Shown piece after piece: positions 1 through 7,447 of a stretch of DNA of 12,059 nt. The stretch is from Pleurocapsa sp. MO_226.B13 (GTDB lineage: Bacteria > Cyanobacteriota > Cyanobacteriia > Cyanobacteriales > Xenococcaceae). Made by a program: the position numbers and the translations under genes. Each line of letters starts with the position of its first letter. The first letter of the stretch is position 1. Location: assembly GCA_030064795.1 (NCBI GenBank), contig JASJEI010000129.1, positions 1 to 12,059 on the forward strand. Reading direction: 5' to 3'. A model generated the notes under the pieces. The model searched no databases. It was not told where the DNA came from and saw only the letters and a program-made list of their open reading frames with translations.

Positions 1-115
1 AAGTAGGTCGGGATAATTAAACTCAACTATGTTTACTTTTGTCAAGTAGATTTAATCCTTTGATTGATATTAAGTTGAAGCGAATTTACATTTTGTTACA
101 TACTTCAGGTTATTT

Positions 116-772
116 ATGTCTGTCTACTTAGTTGATGGCAATAGTGAAATATTCCTATATGATGGCATCGAAATTCTTCAAATAACCGACAACGATGTTG
201 ATGATTCGTTTCCTGAGATATCTGGGGATAATATAGTTTGGTTGAGAAAGTCTTCATTAGAAGATCCAACGGCAACTATTGTTTTAGCTACTTCCAACAA
301 TGTCGATTTGCAATCGAGAACTACTGTATACAGATTTTTAAACAACGATACGGGGGTTCATTTTTATACTGCTAATCCAACCGAAAGAGATGCAGTAGAA
401 GATTTGCCTAACTTTAGCTTTGAGGGCGCATCTTATCAAAGCGTCGATTCCTTAACTGGCGCAGACAATTCTGTACCTGTATATCGTTTTTTGAATGAGG
501 ATACAGGAGTTCATCTTTACACGGTATCAGAGACGGAAAAAGATGCAACCGAGAACTTGAGTAACTTTAGTTACGAGGGTGAGGCTTTTTCTGCTTATGC
601 GACTGAGGTTGATGGTTCAGTTCCTATTTATCGCTTTTACAATTCCACTACAGGCGCGCATTTCTATACCCCTTCGGCTACCGAAAGAGACAACGTGGAA
701 AATAATTTACCAGAGTATCAGTCTGAAGGTATTGCCTATTATGCTTTGCCTATAGAGTCTGAGGTTATTTAA
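116..772 (+). CDS. Protein with three YRFxNxxTGxHFYT repeats (DUF5648-like), probably a C-terminal fragment
   Basis: The 218-residue product has two parts. Residues 1-45 (GNSEIFLYDG, then DVDDSFPEISGDNIVW) resemble one blade of the TolB/WD40-like beta-propeller repeats common in large secreted cyanobacterial proteins. Residues 71-110, 122-161 and 171-210 are three copies of a ~40-residue repeat with the pattern (V/I)YRFxNxxTGxHFYTxxxxErD, as in the DUF5648 family. No catalytic residues stand out. There is no signal peptide, and the first blade starts abruptly at the ATG, so this is probably the 3' part of a longer gene. The same frame has stops at 14-16, 47-49, 53-55, 65-67 and 71-73, so the missing part is not directly upstream. 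The ribosome-binding site is weak (AGG at 107-109). The protease gene begins 18 bp after the stop. Function is unknown; a surface or adhesion role is only a guess. Confidence 0.7.
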   Translation: MSVYLVDGNSEIFLYDGIEILQITDNDVDDSFPEISGDNIVWLRKSSLEDPTATIVLATSNNVDLQSRTTVYRFLNNDTGVHFYTANPTERDAVEDLPNFSFEGASYQSVDSLTGADNSVPVYRFLNEDTGVHLYTVSETEKDATENLSNFSYEGEAFSAYATEVDGSVPIYRFYNSTTGAHFYTPSATERDNVENNLPEYQSEGIAYYALPIESEVI

Positions 773-790
773 TTTATTGACTTATTTAAG

Positions 791-2212
791 ATGATGATGA
801 AAATAAAGTTCGATCGCTCTATCTATTTAGCTTTGATATTTAGCTTTTGCTTTCTTAGTTTAGTTCCCGCAGCCAATGGCGAACCAGATCGCAGCTATGA
901 TGGTCGATTTATTTTGGCAGAAAATAATGAAGATGAAAGCGAATCTGAGTTACAGGGAATCCCTCTAGAAGTAAACGAAATCGCCGAGCAAATTACCGTC
1001 AGAATAGATGGTGAAAAAGGTAATGGTTCTGGGGTAATTTTTGCAAGACACGCAGATCCAAGTGAAAAAGATGTTTTTATTTACTATGTTCTAACCGCCA
1101 AGCACGTAGTAGAAAAACCACAACAATATACGCTAGTAACTGAAGATGAAGAATATTATTCTGTAGATTCTAATGAAATTGAAAAGTTTACCGATTCAGA
1201 TTTGGCGGTAGTTAAGTTTAAGAGCGATCTAAAATATAACACCGCCCGTTTTGGTGATTATCAGTTTGGCTTTAATGAAGAAGCCTGGGTGTTTGTCTAT
1301 GGTTGGGCAAAATCTTCAGCTTCTCCTCAACCACAGTTTTCGGCGGGAAAAATTGCAGGTAAAGAAACGGGGATATTTTTGGTTAAAGACGATCTATCTT
1401 TCGCTCAAGATAATGGTTATGAGCTGGTTTATACTAATTTGTCTGAAAGCGGGATGAGTGGTGGCCCAGTATTAGATACTAGCGGAAGGGTAATTGGGAT
1501 TCATGCTTCTGCTGAAGGAGAAAGATATAGATTAGTAGATAAGTTGCAGCTTGGCTTTAGTTTGGGAATTCCTGTCGCCACTTTTTTAGATTCCGATTAC
1601 GCTCAAGATTTAATTGTCAGACAAGGAGTTGAGATTAAGACTACTAAAGAAAGGTTAGATATCGATCCCTTTGCGCAACCGAAATTGTCTCAAGAATATC
1701 TTGAATCAATTCAAAATAATCTCACCAAGATTCAACCTCCTACAAGTTCAAGCGATGAAACTCAATGGCTCAATTATGGCAACCAACTATGGCGGTTATC
1801 GCGCTACCCAGAAGCGATCACAGCATTCGATCGCGCTCTCGAACAGCAACCCAATTTTTATCAGGCGCATTACGGTAAGGGATTAGCTCATTACAATCAA
1901 GGTGATTACCAAGAAGCAGTAGCGCGATTTAAGCAGGCTACTAAAATTAGACCTGATTTTTATCCCGCTTGGTATCGTCAATCTTTATGTTTATTGGCTT
2001 TGAAGCAATACGAGTCAGCCCAAGCAGCTATTAAACAAGCGATCGCTCTTAAGCCCGACAATATCGCCTTACATATCTTACAAGGAGAAGCACTTCAAAA
2101 CTTATCTCAGCCAGAGAAAGCGATTGCTGCTTATAATAAGGCGATCGCCAGTGACGCTAGTTCGATTGTTTTGGTCAGAAGAGGTAGTCTATATCGTAAT
2201 TTAGAATTATGA
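791..2212 (+). CDS. Secreted trypsin-like serine protease with C-terminal TPR repeats
   Basis: The product has 473 residues. Residues 1-30 form a signal peptide (basic start, hydrophobic core, ending VPAANG), so it should act in the periplasm or outside the cell. Residues ~62-270 are a chymotrypsin/HtrA-like peptidase domain with GNGSG at 77-81. The triad is complete: His105 (LTAKHVV), Asp137 (DSDLAVV) and Ser223 (GMSGGP). Residues ~323-457 hold four TPR units, a protein-binding scaffold. No PDZ domain is visible, which separates it from DegP/HtrA. Three ATGs occur in a row (791, 794, 797), so the exact start is uncertain. The stop overlaps the next ATG as ATGA, implying translational coupling. 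It resembles the protease at 5390-6121, which has no TPRs. Fold and activity are well supported; the substrate is unknown. Confidence 0.92.
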   Translation: MMMKIKFDRSIYLALIFSFCFLSLVPAANGEPDRSYDGRFILAENNEDESESELQGIPLEVNEIAEQITVRIDGEKGNGSGVIFARHADPSEKDVFIYYVLTAKHVVEKPQQYTLVTEDEEYYSVDSNEIEKFTDSDLAVVKFKSDLKYNTARFGDYQFGFNEEAWVFVYGWAKSSASPQPQFSAGKIAGKETGIFLVKDDLSFAQDNGYELVYTNLSESGMSGGPVLDTSGRVIGIHASAEGERYRLVDKLQLGFSLGIPVATFLDSDYAQDLIVRQGVEIKTTKERLDIDPFAQPKLSQEYLESIQNNLTKIQPPTSSSDETQWLNYGNQLWRLSRYPEAITAFDRALEQQPNFYQAHYGKGLAHYNQGDYQEAVARFKQATKIRPDFYPAWYRQSLCLLALKQYESAQAAIKQAIALKPDNIALHILQGEALQNLSQPEKAIAAYNKAIASDASSIVLVRRGSLYRNLEL

Positions 2213-2679
2213 AATTAACACTACTATCTCTGATTTCTCTTAGCTTCACTTTACTAATTGGCAACGTAACTATTGCCAACGGACAAGAAACCAACGAACA
2301 GGAACTCAAGGAATTTTGTCAAAGATTTCCCTACAACCAAAAGTGCAACGATTTTAATCCTAGCGATGTTCGAGAATTTTGTATTAATTTTCCGCAAGAT
2401 AAACGTTGTGCCGATCTTGAGCCATTAATTTCTTTAGAAGAGCGTCAAGGAGAAGCTTTTTATTGTTCGCTAATACCTAAACCAGAGGCAAAATCTAAAA
2501 AGTGCAAAATTGTAGTTAAAGATGACCAAATAATTGCTTATCTAGAAAAAGGCGAGGCATTAGAAGCTTTGGATAATCAGGAAGATACCGAAGAAATGGT
2601 TATTGATATCAAAGATGTGTGGTTCTTCCGATTTCATTATGCTCAAATATACGCGATCGCTAAAAATCAAACAAAATAA
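2209..2679 (+). CDS. Small secreted protein with two CxxFPxxxxC repeats
   Basis: I do not recognise a named family. The 156-residue product starts with a clear signal peptide (MKLTLLSLISLSFTLLIG, cleavage probably near ANG-QE, residues 23-27). The mature part has six cysteines (37, 46, 58, 67, 86, 99). The first four form two copies of EFCxxFPxxxxC spaced 21 residues apart (EFCQRFPYNQKC and EFCINFPQDKRC). Six cysteines in an exported protein suggest disulfide bonds. The rest is acidic, with an aromatic patch at 138-148 (WFFRFHYAQIY). The ATG overlaps the protease stop by 4 bp, so the two are almost certainly co-translated, and this protein could be a partner, inhibitor or substrate of that protease; that role is inference. 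A HIP1 site lies at 2653-2660, inside its 3' end. Confidence 0.8.
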   Translation: MKLTLLSLISLSFTLLIGNVTIANGQETNEQELKEFCQRFPYNQKCNDFNPSDVREFCINFPQDKRCADLEPLISLEERQGEAFYCSLIPKPEAKSKKCKIVVKDDQIIAYLEKGEALEALDNQEDTEEMVIDIKDVWFFRFHYAQIYAIAKNQTK

Positions 2680-2700
2680 AAAGGATAAATAAAACTGTCA

Positions 2701-2716
2701 AACCTATATATAGGTT
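2701..2716. repeat. 16-bp perfect AT-rich palindrome
   Basis: AACCTATATATAGGTT is its own reverse complement. The flanks (GTCA before, GACT after) nearly extend the symmetry. It lies 21 bp after the stop of the Cys-repeat gene and 69 bp before the ISL3 transposase ATG. It could be an operator for a dimeric regulator, a weak hairpin, or part of the IS left end. It lacks the GC-rich stem and T-run of an intrinsic terminator. Confidence 0.6.
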
Positions 2717-2785
2717 GACTTATTAAGATTTTTCTTATAGTTTAAATTTTGATATACGACCTATTTTATTTACTTTTTTATTTTA

Positions 2786-4072
2786 ATGGCATCTTTTCCT
2801 CAACTTAATATATTCGAGCAAATAATTAATTTACCAGAATTTACAGTTAAAAATTATCGGTTTATAGATGGATTTGGATTGGTTCGGATTTTAGAGAAGA
2901 AAGAGAAAAAAGCAATTTGTCCTCATTGTGGTAGAAAAAGTGATAAATTACATCAAAATTATCGATATTTAGTAAGAGATTTACCGATGATGGAACCTGA
3001 TGTATATTTAAGAGTAAATCGAAGACAATTCAAATGTTCTCATTGTCAAAAACCTTTTACAGAACATTTTGATTCTATCAGAAAAACTAGAACTTATACA
3101 GAAAGATTGTCTGAAAAAATTATTACAGAAGTAATTGAAAGTGATCTTAAAAATGTCGCCCAAAGAAATGGTTTGAGTGAAAAGGAAGTAGAAACAATAT
3201 TAAAAGAAAAATTTGCAGAATTAAAAATAGACAAGCCCAAGCAATTAAAAAAGCTAGGCATAGATGAAATTCCTTGGGTAAAAGGACATAAAAATTATTG
3301 TGCAGTTTTAGTCGATTTAGAAACAAGAAAACCCGTAGATATTTTAGAAAAAAGCGCACCGCCCGCGTGACGCGAAGCTAATCCTTTAGGGCTGAGGTCT
3401 CCTCAGCGTAAGGACGGAGCAAGCAGGAGTCAGGAATGTTTGCGTGAATGCTTTGAAAGATGGGGAACTGAAGTCCTGAAAAACATTGAAGAAGTTAGTA
3501 TAGATTTGTGGTCAGCTTATAAAAATTTAGTTCAAGAATTAATGCCAAATGCTGAAGTAGTAGCAGATAGATTTCACGTTATGAAATTAGTCAATGATGA
3601 GTTAGATACGGAAAGAAAAATAGTTAAAAGAAAAGGAGAGAAGCTCAAAAATAAAGCGGAAAAAGAAAAAGTTCTTAAGGTCATAAAAAAGAGCAAATAT
3701 TGCTTGTTGAAAAATGAAAAAGATTTAAACGAGGAACAAAAAGAAAAACTCAAAGAGGTCAAAAAACTTTTTCCTAAGTTAGCCAATATGCACCACTTAA
3801 AGGAACAACTTAGAAATAGTTTTGAAAAAAGCGATTCTGAATTAATAGGATTATTGAATTTAAGTGATTGGTTGCGAGATGCTGCTTCAGATTTTCCCAA
3901 CAGTTCTGCGACTATAATTAGATGGCTTGGGGAAATTATTGGTTACTTTAAAAATCGAACTACTCAGGGAATAGTTGAAGGCATTAATAACAAATTAAAA
4001 TTAATAAAGCGTAAAGCTTATGGCTTTAAAAATTTCGATAATTTTCGTTTAAGAAGTTTATTATCTTTCTGA
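2786..4072 (+). pseudogene. ISL3-type transposase, interrupted by a palindromic insert carrying an in-frame TGA
   Basis: Two reading frames in the same phase form one ISL3-type transposase. The first part has the ISL3 zinc-binding domain (Cys45, Cys48, Cys84, Cys87), then a helix-turn-helix region (~105-140) and the first catalytic Asp in LGIDEIPW (Asp160). The part after 3428 carries SIDLWSAYK, VVADRFHV and the late GIVEGINNKLK, which supply the second Asp and the Glu. Between them, ILEKS runs into foreign sequence with a TGA at 3368-3370; the native frame resumes at SQECLREC (3428). The insert is a multiple of three, so only this TGA blocks a full protein. The gene ends with a TGA at 4070-4072 after RLRSLLSF, perhaps slightly early. 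I could not identify terminal inverted repeats, so the IS borders are unresolved. A nonfunctional element is most likely unless the TGA is read through. Confidence 0.88.
3355..3426. repeat. ~72-bp palindromic insert inside the ISL3 transposase
   Basis: The bounds are inferred by restoring an EKRSQE-like junction in the transposase, and may be off by a few bases. The insert contains a perfect 7-bp stem with a 3-nt loop, GCTGAGG-TCT-CCTCAGC (3391-3407). Outer pairing extends it: TCCTT at 3382-3386 against AAGGA at 3410-3414. It is richer in G+C than the flanking gene. The motif GCGAAGC...ATCCTTTAGG (3372-3390) recurs on the minus strand inside the IS1380 transposase (10431-10450). It encodes no plausible protein and adds one in-frame TGA. 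This fits a small non-autonomous cyanobacterial palindromic repeat. Confidence 0.7.
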
Positions 4073-4091
4073 CTTTTCATATTAATTTAGC

Positions 4092-5357
4092 ATGATGAAA
4101 TCGGAAGAACCAGATGTGTTTAGTTTAAATTCTCAGTGGTGGTTAGCAGATGTAGCTAGTCAAGAAGAATCTGTAGGAATGTTTGCCGATATTCAACTAG
4201 GTTATTTGTTAAACAATAGCCAAGGAGATAATAAAAGTAGATTTTTAATTATCTCGGCAAATAAAGACCGAGATAAGGGTGAAGGCTTTTCCAATGAAAA
4301 TATTCCCAAGATTTTAGAACAATTAGAACCTTGGCTGTATTATCAACCCGATATAAGTGCGATCGCACAACAGTTAAAGCTAGAACCCAATAACTCTGAT
4401 ACTCAAGTAGCAAGCAATATTCAACGACTTTTGGATACTAAAGAGTGTCCCCGATGCAATCTAACTAATGCCGATTTGGAAGGAGCTAATTTGAAAGGAG
4501 CTAATTTGGAAGGAGCTAATTTAGAGGGAGCTAATTTAGAAGGGGCTAAGTTAAAAAGAGCTTATTTATTAGGAGCTAATTTAAACAATGCCAATTTGTA
4601 TAAAGCAAACTTGGAAAACTCAATTATGCTGTTAGCTTCTTTGGAAAATAGCGATCTTGGTAATGCTAATTTGCAAGCTGCCAACCTCAAATATGCTAAC
4701 TTAAACAATGCCGATCTGACTCAAGCTAAACTAGATGGTAATGGGTTGAATGTCACGCAGTTACAGAACGCTAACCTAATAAATGCTAACCTAACATAAG
4801 CTAATTTAAGATGTGCTAATTTAGATTCCGCTAATCTTAAAAATGCTAATCTGACCAAGGCTAATTTAGAAAATTGTACGCCAAAAATGAGCATCAATAA
4901 AGGAGATATTTCTAATTTTCTCTTAAATAACGCCATAGTTAGTACGCCTTTAAGTGACGCAACCGATGTACTTAGAGTGATTAGTTCTATTCTTGCGTTT
5001 GTTAACAATCCTAATGATTCTTCTGATGCCATGAATCAATTAAATGGTTTCGGGCAACGTGGGGTTGAATTTATCGGTAAAACGAATTTAAACAATGTAA
5101 ATTTGAGTGGTGCAAATTTAACTGAAACTAAATTAAAAAGTGCCGATTTATTTAATAGTAACCTGAACAATACAATTTTAAATTATACAGATTTGAAGGA
5201 TACAGATCTCAGTAATTCTAATTTAATCGATGCTCAGATAAGTGATTCAGATTTAGAAGAAGCATTTTTGTGTAACACAATTATGCCAGATGTTTCTCTG
5301 AGCCAACAAGGATGTTTAGATGATGAAACAGCAACTGAAGAAGATGAAGACAGCTAA
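4092..5357 (+). pseudogene. Pentapeptide-repeat protein gene with one in-frame TAA
   Basis: A single frame runs from 4092 to 5357, broken only by TAA at 4797-4799 (codon 236). Repeats of the A(N/D)LxX type continue across it (NINANLT-stop-ANLRCANLDS), so a CAA-to-TAA change is the simplest cause. Full length would be 421 residues. Residues 1-115 are an unrecognised N-terminal domain. A CPRCNL motif at 119-124 opens the first pentapeptide block (~123-262). A non-repeat linker (~266-328) is followed by a second block (~331-400) and an acidic tail (EEDEDS). Pentapeptide repeats fold as right-handed quadrilateral beta-helices, usually used for binding. No signal peptide is visible; with the transposase ending only 19 bp upstream, the original 5' end may be lost. 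A second start at 4887 could make a 156-residue fragment. The remnant could also be expressed by stop readthrough, which needs testing. Confidence 0.87.
4482..4586 (+). repeat. Seven 15-bp tandem units encoding pentapeptide repeats
   Basis: Units of the form GGAGCTAATTTGGAA begin at 4482, 4497, 4512, 4527, 4542, 4557 and 4572. The first four are nearly identical at DNA level and the last three diverge. Each encodes one GANLE-like pentapeptide. The DNA identity points to recent unit duplication, and unit number may vary between strains. Confidence 0.85.
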
Positions 5358-5389
5358 ATAAAAATATTCTTTTGGTTGGAACACGATCT

Positions 5390-6121
5390 ATGAACATTAC
5401 ACTCAATTGGATATTAATATTCTGCTTGGGAGTATTGATATTTCCAATGAATAAATATGTTTCCGACTTGTGCTTAAATTCCCAAACCAAAATCAAATCA
5501 TCAGATTTATTAGCTCAATTTCCTCTTAAAAAAGCCGAAGCTATCGTAGTCAGAATTAGAGCTAAAATGGGATTTGGTAGTGGTATTTTGCTTCAGCGCG
5601 ATCGCAATACATATCGTGTGGTTACTAATCGTCATGTAGTCGATCGCGGAAACAGGTATTATATTCAAACATCAGACGATCGAGTTCATGTCGGCACATT
5701 AGTTACTGTCTCGCCTCAAGATGATTTGGCAATTTTAGAATTTACTAGCGATCGCCCTTACTCTATTGCTAGGATAAATACTGCACCCATACAACCCCAC
5801 GAGCCTCTGTTTGCTGCGGGATTTCCCTTTAATAGCGATCGCTTGCAGATAACTGCGGGTAAACTACTTTTACAGATGTCTAAACCCCTCCAACAAGGGT
5901 ATCAGCTTGGCTATAGCAATACTATCGATCGAGGAATGAGTGGCGGTGCTATTTTTAATTCTCTGGGAGAGGTAGTAGGAGTCAATGGTAAAAGTGCCAA
6001 CCCCGTAATTGCCGATTATCAATATCAGGATTCAACCTATCCCAGTCAACAGCTAAAGCAACAAATGATCCAGTTAAGTTGGGGAATACCTATTACCAAA
6101 GCAATCGAATTGAGCGAATAA
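5390..6121 (+). CDS. Secreted or membrane-anchored trypsin-like serine protease
   Basis: I prefer the ATG at 5390 (243 residues) because the hydrophobic N-terminus follows directly (LNWILIFCLGVLIF, residues 5-18), acting as signal peptide or anchor. A TTG start at 5372 would add six residues. The rest is a compact trypsin/HtrA-like domain with GFGSG (61-65), His82 (VTNRHVV), Asp112 (PQDDLAIL) and Ser184 (RGMSGGA), so the triad is complete. There is no PDZ or TPR. The closing WGIPI segment (231-235) matches LGIPV in the protease at 791-2212, which suggests paralogues. It begins 32 bp after the pentapeptide stop and ends 16 bp from the convergent kinase gene. HIP1 sites at 5598, 5748 and 5835 indicate DNA resident in a cyanobacterium. 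It probably cleaves periplasmic or envelope proteins; the target is unknown. Confidence 0.92.
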   Translation: MNITLNWILIFCLGVLIFPMNKYVSDLCLNSQTKIKSSDLLAQFPLKKAEAIVVRIRAKMGFGSGILLQRDRNTYRVVTNRHVVDRGNRYYIQTSDDRVHVGTLVTVSPQDDLAILEFTSDRPYSIARINTAPIQPHEPLFAAGFPFNSDRLQITAGKLLLQMSKPLQQGYQLGYSNTIDRGMSGGAIFNSLGEVVGVNGKSANPVIADYQYQDSTYPSQQLKQQMIQLSWGIPITKAIELSE

Positions 6122-6137
6122 TTGTCGATCGCTGCTA

Positions 6138-7412
6138 CTAATTACTCATTCTCGCTCTAACAGTATATTTCCCCGATTCTCCTGGGAAAGTTGTTCTAGT
6201 AATTACAGTATACTTACCATCAACAGGTAACTTAGCTTCAATCTGAGCATTCCAATTATTTATAGAGCGATCGCCGTTAAGCTCTAGTTTTTCACCGTTA
6301 GGTTTTTGTAAGACTAAAAGCGGATCGAAATCATCGCTGTTCATCTCAATAATAACTTCTCGATCTTTCTCTCCCACAAAGGTATATTTTTGGCAATATA
6401 TATCTGGCTCTAAAATTATATCCGAACATGGATATTTTTCATTTAATTCATTATTAATTGCTTTGCCGTTTAAAGGTAAATTTTGACTAGCTGTCTTATT
6501 TAAGTTGGTTCCCAACCACCACAATAAGGGAATAACAGTTAACAGGGCTAAACTAGGAATTAAGATTCTTTTCTTAATCGAATTAGAAGCAGAATCTGGA
6601 GGGGAAAAATCTGTTTTACCTATGGAATTGATATCTTGCAACACTTCTGCTGCTGTATGATAGCGATCGCTTTTACTATTTTGCACCATTTTAGTTAAAA
6701 TAGCTTGAAAATCTCGGCTAATAATCGCTTTGTCTTGCCAAAGAATTTCGTTGCGATCGTTTCGAGTCAAAAGATTAGGATTAATACCCGTTAAGGCTTG
6801 AATGCCAATTATTCCTACTGCATAAATATCACTATAAAATCCCGTTCTTCCCAAGGACTGTTCTGGAGCAATATAGCCTGGAGTACCGATAATAGTACCT
6901 AAAATTGTCTCTCCATTGAATTCCATCACCGCACCAAAATCGATCAATACTAGTCGATTATTTCCTCGATCGCAAATAATATTACTCGGTTTGATATCTC
7001 GATGAATGATTTTTCGCTGATGGATAAAGATCAGTATTTCTAAAAGTTCGGATACAATTTGTACGACTTCTGCTTCCGATTTTTTTGGCTCTTTGGCAAG
7101 TTCTTCTGCTAATGTTTGACCTGCAATATATTCCTCAATTAAATAGAATTTCCCATCGACTTCTAGATGAGCGAGTAAACCGGGAATTTGAGGATGTTTC
7201 CCCAACATCTCCAGGGTTTCTGCTTCGCGATCGAATAACTATTTTGCCTTGGCTAAATATTCTGGGTGGGATTGCTTGGGCTTTAGCTGTTTGATAACAC
7301 AAATAGGATTTTGGGGACGCTTAGTATCTTCAGCTAAATATGTATGACCAAAAGCTCCCGAACTCAAAGATTTGGTAATTTTATAACGTTGGTCTAAAAG
7401 CGTCCCAATCAT
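6138..7412 (-). pseudogene. Ser/Thr protein kinase with transmembrane segment and C-terminal PPC-like domain, broken by an in-frame TAG
   Basis: The frame starts with MIGTLLDQRYKI at 7412, a usual start of cyanobacterial PknB/Hanks-type kinases, and runs to 6138 with one TAG at 7241-7239 (codon 58). Of 424 residues: glycine-rich loop SSGAFGHTY (17-25), ATP lysine 41 (VIKQL), stop at 58, probable alpha-C Glu63 (REAE), HRDIKPSN (Asp139), DFG (158-160), APE (182-184), a transmembrane helix (~284-302), and a beta-rich tail (~338-423, with DFDPLLVLQ and GKYTV) resembling PPC domains, expected outside the cytoplasm. The stop lies between the ATP-binding lysine and the alpha-C helix, so a fragment restarting at Met69 would lack both G-loop and lysine. 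CAG-to-TAG is a likely origin. An IS701-type element also sits just upstream of the ATG. Most likely inactive unless the stop is suppressed. Confidence 0.88.
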
Positions 7413-7417
7413 ATTAA

Positions 7418-7430
7418 CTGACGTTACGCA
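7418..7430 (+). repeat. Left terminal inverted repeat of the IS701-type element
   Basis: CTGACGTTACGCA pairs perfectly with 8501-8513. The TTAA target copy lies immediately outside at 7414-7417. Confidence 0.93.
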
Positions 7431-7447
7431 AAAGCTATCATATTGAG

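Noticed and set aside
1..115. 5' extension of the first gene
   Set aside because: The frame has several stops (14, 47, 53, 65 and 71) and the other frames show nothing recognisable.
3147..3359. Antisense open frame under the ISL3 transposase
   Set aside because: Its composition (Leu/Phe rich) is the shadow of Lys/Glu-rich coding on the other strand. The same applies to 3574-3900, 4721-5032 and 5281-5496 on the minus strand.
4482..4586. Regular 15-bp repeats considered as a CRISPR-like or satellite array
   Set aside because: The period is 15 bp without spacers, stays in frame and encodes A(N/D)LxX pentapeptides.
6113..6158. Bidirectional terminator between the converging protease and kinase genes
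   Set aside because: GAGCGA and TCGCTC can pair, but the arms are only 6 bp, the loop is over 30 nt and no T-run follows.
3368..7241. Reassigned stop codon as an explanation for the internal stops
   Set aside because: The internal stops are TGA, TAA and TAG, and other genes here end with TGA, TAA or TAG at natural C-termini. A single reassigned codon does not fit; point mutations and an insert do.
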